Shown one piece after another: positions 31,132 to 39,913 of a stretch of 64,000 bases of DNA. The notes below the pieces were generated by a model that saw nothing but the letters and a program-made list of their open reading frames with translations, made no database searches and was not told where the DNA came from. The DNA is taken from assembly GCF_007971385.1 (NCBI RefSeq), contig NZ_CP042434.1, forward strand, positions 372,001-436,000. Direction: 5' to 3'. The DNA is from Arachidicoccus ginsenosidivorans (GTDB taxonomy: Bacteria; Bacteroidota; Bacteroidia; Chitinophagales; Chitinophagaceae). Numbering within the stretch: position 1 is the first letter of the stretch; each line of letters starts with the position of its first letter. A program made the position numbers and the translations under genes.

Positions 31132-31808
31132 ATGAATGTACAGATCGCCCCTAGCTGGAAAAAAGTATTACAATCAGAATTTGATAAGCCCTATTTTACA
31201 GGGATTGTGGATTTCTTAAAAGCAGAAAAGGAACTTAAAAGAACCATCTACCCTTCAGGGCCACTCATTTTCAATGCTTTTGAACAAACACCTTTTGAAA
31301 ACGTCAAGGTGGTGATCCTGGGTCAGGATCCCTATCATGGACCAGGACAAGCGCATGGACTTGCTTTTTCGGTCAATAAAGGGATTGCCCTTCCCCCCTC
31401 TCTTAAAAACATTTTTAAAGAACTGGCAACAGACATCGGCCTTCCAATGCCTAGTCATGGAAATTTGACCTCTTGGGCCAAACAGGGCGTGTTGCTATTA
31501 AATGCAACACTTACGGTAAGAGCTGCTGAGGCAAATAGCCATGCTAAAATTGGTTGGATGGAGTTTACAGATGCAGTGATCTCTAAAATTGCAGCAGTGC
31601 ATTCAGGTGTGATTTTTATCCTCTGGGGCGGTTTGCACAGCAAAAAGAGCTATTGATCAATCCTACCAAGCATCATATTTTAAAATCAGCTCACCCTTCT
31701 CCACTGAGTGCCTTTAATGGCTTTTTTGGCTGCCAGCACTTTAGCAAGACCAATGCACTGCTCGTGCAGCAAAAAAAGGATCCCATTGACTGGAGCCTCG
31801 GGGATTAA
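31132..31808 (+). CDS. ung: Uracil-DNA glycosylase, apparent frameshift
   Basis: Removes uracil from DNA to start base-excision repair. The family-1 motifs are intact: water-activating [18 protein letters not shown], the Phe-stacking region, LLLNATLTV, and [21 protein letters not shown] with the catalytic His. The frame breaks at the T-run 31632-31634. One more T gives [20 protein letters not shown] and continues to the TAA at 31806-31808, about 225 residues, the normal length. Expression probably starts from the box directly in front of the ATG. Confidence 0.93.
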
Positions 31809-31879
31809 ATATGGTCGGTAACTTCCCAACCCAGGACCTTATAAAAATGGCTCACACATAAATAACCAAACCCAGCGAA

Positions 31880-32634
31880 TTGAAACCCTCTAAAAAAATA
31901 AAAATTCTATTCAAAAATATATTCGGCCGTATCTGGGCTGGCTGGGCATTGATTGTATTTTTTGTCACAATGCTCCCCTGTCTGGTCATTATGAGTAGAT
32001 GTGCCTGGTTAAAAGACCCCAAAAAAGCTGGCTGGCAACAGGCAGTCTCCAGGGTCTGGATGACCGTTTTTTTGTCCTTACGGGATTGAGAAGAAAGATG
32101 ATTCAAAAAGAGCACTACCAAAAAGGGCAGAATTATATTGTGGTCTGCAATCATAATAGTTTCCTGGACGTTATGGTCACCAATCCATTCCTGCCTAATC
32201 CTTCCAAGACCATCGCCAAAAAAAGTATGGCTTCTGTTCCATTATTTGGCTGGATTTATAGATGGGGATCCGTCCTGGTGGATAGAAATAGTGATGAGAG
32301 CAGGCGCAAGAGCTACCTGGAAATGAAAAAAGTTTTGGCCAATGGCATGGATATGTTATTGTTCCCGGAAGGCACCCGAAATAAAACCCAACAACCACTG
32401 GGCAAATTTCAAAGCGGAGCGTTCCGGTTGGCTATTGAAACGGGCAAACCGATCATACCGGTGGTTATCATAGGTACAAAAAAAATGATGCCGGCCAGCA
32501 AGTCATTTTACTTACTGCCCGGCACCATCGAATTACATTTTTTACCACCAGTGGATCCGACTGGCCTGACGCATATTCAACTCAGCCGCCAGATTTTTGA
32601 ATCCATGTGGAACTATTACGAAGCCAATTATTAA
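31880..32634 (+). CDS. plsC: 1-acyl-sn-glycerol-3-phosphate acyltransferase, apparent frameshift
   Basis: Adds the second acyl chain to lysophosphatidic acid at the inner membrane. One N-terminal hydrophobic helix (WALIVFFVTMLPCLVIM) precedes the catalytic motif VCNHNSFLDVMV (NHxxxxD). Further motifs are VDRNSDESRR, FPEGTRNKTQQPLGKFQSGAF and PIIPVVIIG. The break is at the T-run 32067-32073; one more T gives MTVFFVLTGLRRKMIQ. The start at 31880 is a TTG, because no better ATG is found in frame. Its stop overlaps the likely true stop of the convergent ricT gene. Confidence 0.87.
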
Positions 32635-34293
32635 CGCTGCGCTGGTGGCGTTGAACTTCCTGGGGATTATTATTGGTACTCGAACCGTTACCTCCTTGGT
32701 TTTCACCTCTATTGCCCTGCCCATCCCGGTTATCTCGGTCTCGTCTTGGTTTATTAGGTTTTCGGCCGTCGGGTCTGTTACCCTGCGGTTGCCTGTCCCT
32801 GGGATCGTTTGATCCTTTGGTTTGAGGTCCCTTATTTGGACCGGCTCCATTATTTCCACGATTCTGACCTCGGTTCTTGTTCTGACTCTGATTCTGATTC
32901 TGACCTTGATTTTGACCTTGATTTGTAGCATTTCTGGAACTTTGTCCATTGCCACTGCGGTCGCGGTCTTTTTGTTGCGGTCCCTGTGCATTTTGACCAG
33001 GGTTGTTCTGTCCTTTATTATTTCCGCGGTTATTTCTACTTGTCCGATCCCGTTCTGGTCTATCAGGCCGATCACTTCTACCTTTGGTACGCTGATTTTC
33101 TCCGCCACCTATAGCGCCACCCTGTGTTTGTTGATCTGATGGACTACCTGAGCGGCTACCGCGACTTCGGTCTCCACGCTCATTTCGGCTTTTATTCTTA
33201 CGTTTTTTGTCACTACGTTCCAAAGAACGAAGACTGATTTGCCCCACAACATCTACGAAACTAGGCTCGACTTCCTGGATTTTGCCTACCAATTCAACAG
33301 CTTCCAGATTTTCAGGACGTTCTCCTTCTGCATTTAAGCGCAGGATTTCCTGCACTCTTTTAAGCGTCAGTGGATATTGTTTATTGCTGTCCGGTAAGGT
33401 GTACCACATTAAGTCCTTAAATATATCCTTTTTCACCAGTGTGGCTCTGCCACGCTGGATCTCCAGTTTATCTGCATTATTTGGAAAATGCTGTAAGGCA
33501 TCTAAATAAGTATCCAGTTCGTAATTCAGGCAGCATTTTAAACGGCCACACTGACCACTAAGTTTAGTCTGGTTAATACTCAGATTCTGGTACCTGGCTG
33601 CTGTGGTATTAACGCTCTTAAAGTCTGTCAGCCAAGTGCTACAACAAAGTTCCCTACCACAACTACCAATACCGCCCACTTTACCTGCTTCCTGACGGAT
33701 GCCGATCTGGCGCATTTCTACTTTTACTTTGAATTCTGAGGCATAGGCCTTGATCATTTCTCTAAAATCGACCCTATCATCAGCAGTATAAAAGAAGGTG
33801 GCTTTTTTGCCATCTGCCTGGATTTCTACTTCAGAGAGTTTCATGGCTAGTTTTAGATCCCTGGCAATCTCACGAGAACGCATGAGTACTTGTTGTTCCC
33901 TGGCTTTACTTTGTTTAAAGAGTTCGATATCCCGATCGCTACTGCGTCGCAGTATTTTTTGATATCCGGACTGAACTCTTTAACGCCTTTTTTCTTCATC
34001 TGTACCCGGACTAGTTCTCCGGTCAGACTGATTTCTCCCACATCAAAGCCGCTTACGCCCTCTATGGTTACGTATTCGCCTTTTTCAAAATGCTGGAGTG
34101 AATTATTTCTGAAGAAATCTTTGCGACTTCCGTTCTTAAAACTTAATTCAACTATTTTACAGCTGCTTTCCTCATCACTCATTGGTAGGTTCATTAACCA
34201 ATCATGTACATTCAACCGGTTACAACTTCCCGTACTACAACCGCCATTGCTTTTGCAGCCATTTGGCTTTGTGCCACAACTTCCACAACCCAT
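32631..34293 (-). CDS. ricT: RicT/YaaT family protein (PSP1 domain) with long Asn/Arg/Gly tail, two apparent frameshifts
   Basis: The N-terminus has Cys-rich MGCGSCGTKPNGCKSNGGCS. The PSP1 core includes KATFFYTADDRVDFREMIK, GGIGSCGRELCCSTWL and GQCGRLKCCLNYE, with the cysteines that bind Fe-S in RicT. In Bacillus RicT acts with RicA/RicF in RNase Y-dependent processing; the role in Bacteroidota is not known to me. The last ~180 residues are a low-complexity N/R/G/Q/D tail. Breaks: the A-run (T 33955-33960 on plus), giving KKILRRSSDRDIELFKQ, and the C-run (G 32662-32665 on plus), giving NNNPPGSSTPPAQR and a stop at 32631. Without the second repair the frame runs on to 32582. Confidence 0.87.
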
Positions 34294-34404
34294 GTTCGTT
34301 TATGTTTGACATTACCTGTTTCATTATTATGTTCAGATAACGGATGATTAAAATTGTTAATATATATATAGAATCAGCGAAACAAACCAGAAAACATTTG
34401 TTAG

Positions 34405-35540
34405 CTAACCAGCCAAAATTAATGATTTCTGTTTAATTATATGCCTTAGTTTAATACTAAGTGCATGAAACAGCATTTTGGGGTTAGCGTTTCGCTCAAT
34501 ATAGTAGGCGGCCTTATCTAATTCCTCCACAATTACCTCCTGCTGACTAACAGAGGCGACCTTGTTGAGTTTAATGCAAAATCCCGGTCTTTTTCAGAAA
34601 TCGGGAACCCTTCAGGACCCAGAATTCTAAGCCGGATGCTTTGGCCTAATAGATGATTAAAATAAAATAAGAATTGCTTTTGGTTCTCCCTTCCCAGTTT
34701 GGCCACATCTTCTATCCACTTGACCAGCACGATATTACCTCCCTGGAGAATGGCATTCAGCCAGTCTCTGAGATAAGACTGCCAGTCTTCCTCATTATGG
34801 CCTGCCAGGTGGATGGCCTCTCTATAATTACCATTTGAGAGCGCAGCTACCTGAAGTGCCTGATCAGCAGAGAGATTTGCCTTTTGTTCCAAGGCTGTGG
34901 CTACTTCCAGATTATCCAATACAGGAATTTTAACCAGCTGTGTACGGCTCAAAATAGTACCTAGTACTTTCTCCTCATTTTCTGCCACCAGAATAAAAAG
35001 TGTTTTTTCGGGTGGTTCTTCAATGAGTTTCAGTAGTTTATTACCTGCAACACCTAAATACTCCGGCATCCAGAGGATCAGGATTTTGTATTCTGCTTCA
35101 TAGCTCTTAAGCGCTAATTGGCGAAAGATATCATTGCACTCTTCTGTAGTAATATTACCTTGTTTATTTTCAGCCTGAATGGACTGCAACCAGTCGTATA
35201 CATTCCCATAGGGAAGTCCCTTTATAAATTCCCGCCATTCCGGCAGATAATCTGAGCTTATGGGTTTATCTCCTGATTTTTTAGGGATTACCGGAAAAGA
35301 ATAATGAATATCTGGATGAATCAGCCCTGCGGCCTTTTTACAGGCCGGGCAAACGCCACAGGATTCACCTTCAGTTTTGTTTTCACAAAGGATATATTGT
35401 GCAAAGGCCATAGCCAGTGGCAGTGCCCCTGTTCCTTCCTTTCCCAAAAAAAACAGCGCATGGCTTAATCTACTGCGATTAACCATCTCCACCAACTGCT
35501 TTTTAGTGGCCTCTTGCCCGATTATATCCTTGAATTGCAT
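34405..35540 (-). CDS. holB: DNA polymerase III delta-prime subunit, apparent frameshift
   Basis: Clamp-loader AAA-like subunit. N-terminus MQFKDIIGQEATKKQLVEM, then SHALFFLGKEGTGALPLAMAFAQYILC, the zinc-module cysteines (CENKTEGESCGVCPACKK), the SRC-like motif ILSRTQLVKIP and the collar domain. The frame breaks at an A-run (T 34570-34572 on plus). One more A gives LKLNKVASVSQQEVIVEEL and carries on to a stop at 34405-34407, about 379 residues. Start at the ATG at 35540, 7 nt after a TATCTTCG box (plus 35548-35555), instead of the in-frame codon at 35570, which lies before that promoter. Confidence 0.88.
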
Positions 35541-35722
35541 TTGCCAGCGAAGATAAGGGCTATTTATCAATTATGAAACATGGAGTTATCCACGACCATG
35601 CAGCAGAAAGGTTTAGGGTGGATCAGCAACAATTTGACTTTAAGAACAAAAGAATCACTCTTCTATCATTTATATTTTTGAAAAACTTAAAGTAAATGAG
35701 ATTTTCAAAAATGACCAGGGCT

Positions 35723-35777
35723 AAAGCAAAATCCAGTGGTTGGTTCCAATATGGAACTAACCACCGGATTTTGCTTT
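35723..35777 (-). terminator. Terminator of tRNA-Gly (25-bp stem)
   Basis: 35723-35747 pairs with 35753-35777 over 25 positions, with one mismatch and one G-U pair and a 5-nt loop, flanked by A/T runs. It lies directly 3' of the minus-strand tRNA gene. Confidence 0.8.
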
Positions 35778-35790
35778 AAAATAATTTAAG

Positions 35791-35863
35791 AGCGGAAGAC
35801 GAGATTCGAACTCGCGACCTCAACCTTGGGAAGGTGGAGCTCTACCAACTGAGCTACTTCCGC
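35791..35863 (-). tRNA. tRNA-Gly (anticodon CCC)
   Basis: 73 nt including the discriminator base. Acceptor stem GCGGAAG/CTTCCGC, D-arm GCTC-AGTTGGTA-GAGC, anticodon loop TTCCCAA (anticodon CCC) and T-arm GCGAG-TTCGAAT-CTCGT are all readable. The CCA end is not encoded. The anticodon stem CCACC/GGTTG has a C-U mismatch at its second pair (28-42), which is unusual. The first 27 nt of the gene and its upstream DNA are repeated at 37402. Confidence 0.93.
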
Positions 35864-36097
35864 TTATATATTATTTTAAAATACAATAACTAATTAATTC
35901 AGGAGCTTTTAACTCCTTTTTTTTAAATCAGGACACAAATGTAATAGAATTTTTGATTCAACAATAAAAGAAACCTAAGGATTCCTAAATAAACAACTGA
36001 AAAAACAGCAACTTGAGTATTGCTAATATTTTTGACAACAACTATAAAAATCGCGTCCAAAATTGTCCCTCTTTTAAAATTGAAATTTGTTTTTTTG
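35837..36097. repeat. Direct repeat copy 1: tRNA-Gly 5' part plus upstream DNA
   Basis: 261 bp, beginning GAGCTCTACCAACTGAGC inside tRNA-Gly and ending GAAATTTGTTTTTTTG. About nine in ten positions match copy 2 at 37402-37658. The TnpB unit fills exactly the space between the two copies. Confidence 0.9.
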
Positions 36098-37401
36098 TCC
36101 TTCTAAAAAATAGTCAGAGCAACTATGCATTTTAAATCTTATAAAGTCCGATTGGAGCCAAACAATAGGCAACGCTCCCAATTTGCGCAACACGCAGGTG
36201 TTGCAAGGCATGCCTATAATGCTGGACTAAACTATTGCATTGCTAGCTATGACAAAGAGAAAAAAACACCTTCGGCTATTACTATGCATAAATGGCTGGT
36301 AGCCGAAGTGAAATCTAAATTTCCTTGGTACTATAAAGCATCCAAATTCTCTTCCCAACAAGCCCTGAGAAATCTGGAAGTCAGTTTTAAAAATTTCCAC
36401 CGGTATCAAAAAAAGTATGGTTATAAAAATTACCGTTTTAAAATCGTTAATGGCAAAAAAACGATAGTCGGCCTAAAGGGGCTTCCAAAATTTAAAAAGA
36501 AAGGCAGTAATGATCGTTTCTATTTGGAAGGGAAAATTCTTATAGAAAAAAACAAGATAAAACTACCAAAAATTGGTCGGGTCAAACTTTCTGAAGCGGT
36601 GCCAGTCGATGAAATCAAAAATTGCACTATCAGCAAAATAGCAGACCATTGGTATCTGGCCTTTAAAACTGAAGTCCAAACTAATCACACAGAAAAAAAA
36701 CACCAGGCTGTTGGTGTAGATCTGGGAGTTAAGCAGCTTGCGGTACTTAGTAATGGTGAAACATTTGAAAACTTAAAACCTTATAAGAATGCAAAACTAA
36801 AAATAAGAAGAGATCAAAAAGCGGTTGCACGCAAATTTATGAAAGGCGCTGAAAACCAAAGCGCCAATTATAAAAAAAGTTGTCTAAAATTGGCAAAAAC
36901 GCATAACAGAGTAGCCAATATCAGGATAAACAATATACATAAAATCACCAGTTACCTGGCCAAAAATTTCGAGTCTGTTACAATAGAGAACCTTAGGGTT
37001 CAGAATATGAGTAAAAATCATAAACTGGCATCCGCCATTCTTGATGGTGGCTTCTATGAATTTAAACGACAATTACTCTATAAAAAATCATGGTATGGTG
37101 GCAAGGTAATTATAGCAAACAGCTTTTTTGCAAGCAGCAAAACTTGTTCAAATTGTGGCGCAATCAAAAAAGAACTTACCCTTGATCAAAGGGTATACAA
37201 TTGTAATTATTGTCATTATAGGCAAGACAGAGATTTAAACGCCGCAATAAATTTAGAAAATTTGGAGGTGAGTTCCACCTTGACAGCCTTTGGAGATGAG
37301 AGTTCAGCAGATAGTTTCAAACCTACTGCTCAGCTTGTCGATGAATTAGGAAGGAAACATCAAGTATTTAATTTTGAGTAAGTTTTCCAGGACAGAAGTT
37401 T
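36098..37401 (+). mobile_element. TnpB-only unit between the two direct repeats
   Basis: The 1,304 bp that are not part of either repeat copy. It begins TCCTTCTAAAAAATAGTC and ends GACAGAAGTTT. The left flank has 27 nt before the ATG. The true element ends cannot be fixed without related copies. It probably depends on a Y1 transposase supplied in trans, or is immobile. Confidence 0.6.
36125..37381 (+). CDS. TnpB, RNA-guided nuclease of an IS200/IS605-type (IS1341-like) element
   Basis: 418 residues with a full TnpB layout. There is an N-terminal OrfB_IS605 helix-turn-helix part (RHAYNAGLNYC), RuvC-I VGVDLGVKQLAVLS (Asp199), RuvC-II VTIENLRVQNM (Glu288), and a zinc ribbon CSNCG (341/344) and CNYC (360/363) with the RuvC-III Asp370 in RQDRDLNAAINL. 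All three catalytic acids are present, so the nuclease looks active. No TnpA Y1 transposase is next to it. The omega-RNA usually comes from the element's right end, here squeezed into the last part of the gene and 20 nt after its stop. It is flanked by the 260-bp direct repeats. Confidence 0.93.
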   Translation: MHFKSYKVRLEPNNRQRSQFAQHAGVARHAYNAGLNYCIASYDKEKKTPSAITMHKWLVAEVKSKFPWYYKASKFSSQQALRNLEVSFKNFHRYQKKYGYKNYRFKIVNGKKTIVGLKGLPKFKKKGSNDRFYLEGKILIEKNKIKLPKIGRVKLSEAVPVDEIKNCTISKIADHWYLAFKTEVQTNHTEKKHQAVGVDLGVKQLAVLSNGETFENLKPYKNAKLKIRRDQKAVARKFMKGAENQSANYKKSCLKLAKTHNRVANIRINNIHKITSYLAKNFESVTIENLRVQNMSKNHKLASAILDGGFYEFKRQLLYKKSWYGGKVIIANSFFASSKTCSNCGAIKKELTLDQRVYNCNYCHYRQDRDLNAAINLENLEVSSTLTAFGDESSADSFKPTAQLVDELGRKHQVFNFE

Positions 37402-37658
37402 GAGCTCTACCAACTGAGCTACTTCCGCTTATATATTATTTAAACTAAAATAATTAATTAATTCAGGAGCTTTTTACTCCCTTATTTAATCAGGACACAA
37501 ATGTAATAGAATTTTTGATTCAACAAAAAAGGAACCTAAGGATTCCTAAATAAGCAACTAATAAAACAGCAACTTGAGTATTGCTAATATTTTTGACAAC
37601 AACTATAAAAATCACGTCCAAAATAGTCCCTCTTTTAAAATTGAAATTTGTTTTTTTG
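37402..37658. repeat. Direct repeat copy 2, with a truncated tRNA-Gly 5' fragment
   Basis: 257 bp. The first 27 bp are identical to the 5' part of tRNA-Gly (acceptor 5' strand, D-arm and the next base pair positions), then the same upstream DNA as copy 1. The anticodon and T-arm parts of the tRNA are missing, so this is not a working tRNA gene. Any tRNA promoter in the repeat would also be present here, pointing into tnpB. Confidence 0.9.
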
Positions 37659-37732
37659 CATGAGTCATATAAAAAGCCATTTGAGGACAATTATTATACA
37701 CCGAATTTGTACATATTTAAAAACATACCCAT

Positions 37733-39040
37733 ATGAATCTAACCATTCACAAAGGATCTGAGAATTACACCGCTCAGATAATCGCCTTGCCGTCACAAGT
37801 TACTATACCAGGATTGGACAATCTGGTTCAAGTAACCTATTTGGGCAATAACTGTCTGGTACAGAAAAACTACAATCCCAATGCTGTTTATTTGTTCTTT
37901 CCAGCTGGAGCCGTTTTGGATCAGCAATTTCTGTCCAATAACAATCTTTTCCGTCATGGTCAAAACAACCTGGATACCAGCAAAAAGGGATTCTTTGAAG
38001 ATTCCGGTCGTGTCAAAGCGCTTAAACTCAGAGGCGTCATCTCCACTGGTTTTATTATGCCAGTGACCAGCCTGAGTTATCTGATTGACCCATCTGAACT
38101 TAAGATCGGAGACAGTTTTACGGACATTAATGGCAAAGCCATTTGCCGCAAATACCTTCGCCCCGAAAGAGGCTTTAGCAGTGGTGGCAAAAGAGAACCA
38201 AAATTTGACATTGAAACATTGGTGGATCCTAAATTTGCACCTGAGCATACCGATACCGCACAGCTGCTGAGAAATACCGGACACCTCACCCCTATGTCCT
38301 GGGTTACGATTACCCACAAACTACATGGGACTTCCATTCGGGTGTTTCATACCCAGACCAAGCGCAAACTAAGTCTGGCAGAAAGGTTACTTAAGTCCCT
38401 GGGCTTAAAAGTGCAGGATCAAGAATACAGTTACATCGTGGGTTCCAGAAAAGTCATCAAATCCAGGAATTTCAGATCTGTCAATAATTATAAATTCTTC
38501 ATGGATGACTTATGGAGCCAGGTAGCCAGGAACAATCTGGAAGGTAAACTTTATAAAGGAGAAGCCGTTTATGGAGAAATCGTTGGTACTGATTATACTG
38601 GCGGTGTTATCCAAAAAGGTTATAGCTATGGATTCCCTGCGCCCAAATTATTTATTTACCGGATTACTCAAATCAATGGCGAAGGCATTGAAATTGATTT
38701 ATCCTGGCACCAATTAAAACAGCGGGCTTTGCAACTGGGTCTTGACATTGTACCAGAGCTTTACACTGGCAGGCTGGATCACTTTTTGAAACTGCATGAC
38801 ATTAGCTTTCCCGTATCTGATGAAGGCCCGGACTTGCAAGCCGCCTTGGAGGATTTGTTTTATAACAAGTTATTGGATAAACCCTCCACGCTGGATCATT
38901 TAGTGATTGAGGAAGGATTTGTTTTGCGTCAGGATACCTATCCTAAGGTCACCGCTTATAAAATCAAATCCCGAAAATTTCAGCTACATGAAACGTCTTT
39001 GCAAGATGCAGATACAGCAGACATGGAAGAAGATAATTAA
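37733..39040 (+). CDS. RNA ligase, Rnl5/DRB0094 type
   Basis: 435 residues. Covalent nucleotidyltransferase motifs are clear: motif I KLHGTS (Lys196, the AMP acceptor), motif III VYGEIVG (around 279-285), motif IV EGFVLR (394-399) and motif V KIKS (410-413). The nearly 190 residues before motif I match the extra N-terminal OB-like module that marks the Deinococcus radiodurans DraRnl (Rnl5) family, which seals nicks with an RNA 3'-OH. The ATG at 37733 lies 74 bp after the second repeat. It is followed by a metallophosphoesterase and probably forms a two-gene RNA-repair unit. Confidence 0.87.
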   Translation: MNLTIHKGSENYTAQIIALPSQVTIPGLDNLVQVTYLGNNCLVQKNYNPNAVYLFFPAGAVLDQQFLSNNNLFRHGQNNLDTSKKGFFEDSGRVKALKLRGVISTGFIMPVTSLSYLIDPSELKIGDSFTDINGKAICRKYLRPERGFSSGGKREPKFDIETLVDPKFAPEHTDTAQLLRNTGHLTPMSWVTITHKLHGTSIRVFHTQTKRKLSLAERLLKSLGLKVQDQEYSYIVGSRKVIKSRNFRSVNNYKFFMDDLWSQVARNNLEGKLYKGEAVYGEIVGTDYTGGVIQKGYSYGFPAPKLFIYRITQINGEGIEIDLSWHQLKQRALQLGLDIVPELYTGRLDHFLKLHDISFPVSDEGPDLQAALEDLFYNKLLDKPSTLDHLVIEEGFVLRQDTYPKVTAYKIKSRKFQLHETSLQDADTADMEEDN

Positions 39041-39105
39041 ATTATAAGGTAGATAAACATAAAATAGCTATAGAAGAAAAAAAACAATAGATTAAATAAA
39101 ATCAA

Positions 39106-39732
39106 ATGTTTCATTTAAAAATTGATGCCGCCGCGGGAGCCCGAAAAGTCTGGCTTACTTCGGATTTACATCTACTCCATAAAAGTATCAGCGGTCCTGA
39201 GAGATCCACCTGGAAATCCGGTTTTAGAAATTTCAAGGATGAATATGAGATGACAGAACATATCCTTAATAATATTAATAAACACGTTGGCCATGATGAT
39301 ATTTTAATCAATCTAGGTGATTTTGTTTTTAAAAATCACAAATGCATCCCGGAAATGCGTGGTAGGATTGTATGTCAGGAAGTACACCATATTATTGGTA
39401 ATCACGATACCAAAATAGAGCAGTATGCTGATAAATTCAGTTCAATGTCCGATATAATGGCACTCAATTACCATGGTAATATGTTCATTCTCTGTCATTA
39501 CGCCATGCGTGTCTGGCACCATATGAGTAAAGGCGTTTATCATGCATATGGCCACTCACATGACTCCATTGACCGACATCCAAACCAACCCTGGGGTAAA
39601 AGCATGGATGTCGGGATTGATAGTGCATACCGCATCCTGGGAGAATACCGCCCATTTGATATTAAAGAGGTAATAAAAATTCTATCAAAAAGGGCGGAAG
39701 ATCCCAGTTCAACAATAGAAGAAGGGTTGTAG
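39106..39732 (+). CDS. Calcineurin-like metallophosphoesterase next to RNA ligase
   Basis: 208 residues with the five metal-site motifs: TSDLHLLH (DxH), NLGDFVF (GD), IIGNHDTK (GNHD), ILCHYAMRVW (H) and YGHSHDS (GHxH). No signal peptide, so cytoplasmic. The gene begins 65 bp after the ligase on the same strand. In RNA-repair systems a phosphatase removes 3'-phosphate or 2',3'-cyclic phosphate before ligation, so that is the most natural role here. That role is inference from the pairing; similar phage and bacterial phosphoesterases also act on other phosphodiesters. Confidence 0.83.
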   Translation: MFHLKIDAAAGARKVWLTSDLHLLHKSISGPERSTWKSGFRNFKDEYEMTEHILNNINKHVGHDDILINLGDFVFKNHKCIPEMRGRIVCQEVHHIIGNHDTKIEQYADKFSSMSDIMALNYHGNMFILCHYAMRVWHHMSKGVYHAYGHSHDSIDRHPNQPWGKSMDVGIDSAYRILGEYRPFDIKEVIKILSKRAEDPSSTIEEGL

Positions 39733-39845
39733 AATCAATATGATGAATAGAATAAAAATGAACAATGATTTTTCTTTTCTTTTATATATTCAGATAAATT
39801 CAGCATAGTATACTTGTAGGTTGTGGATACTATCTGAATTCCCAG

Positions 39846-39896
39846 AAAGGGGCGTCACAAAGGTCAATACAATAATCTTTGTGTATGCCCTTTTTT
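39846..39896. terminator. Terminator between metallophosphoesterase and MacB-like gene
   Basis: AAAGGGGCGTCACAAAG pairs imperfectly with CTTTGTGTATGCCC at 39877-39890, followed by TTTTTT. It is shared by two convergent genes. Confidence 0.7.
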
Positions 39897-39913
39897 CTGA
39901 TAACAAAACAATA

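Noticed and set aside
32542..33108. 188-codon minus-strand frame rich in Lys/Val/Ile
   Set aside because: It is the shifted frame of the low-complexity RicT tail and contains no conserved part.
35837..37658. Classical integrase attachment sites at tRNA-Gly
   Set aside because: Attachment sites normally use the tRNA 3' end and come with an integrase gene. Here the repeat covers the 5' part plus upstream DNA, and there is no integrase.
38077..38337. Antisense frames within the RNA ligase gene
   Set aside because: They lie fully inside a gene with conserved motifs and show no independent signals.
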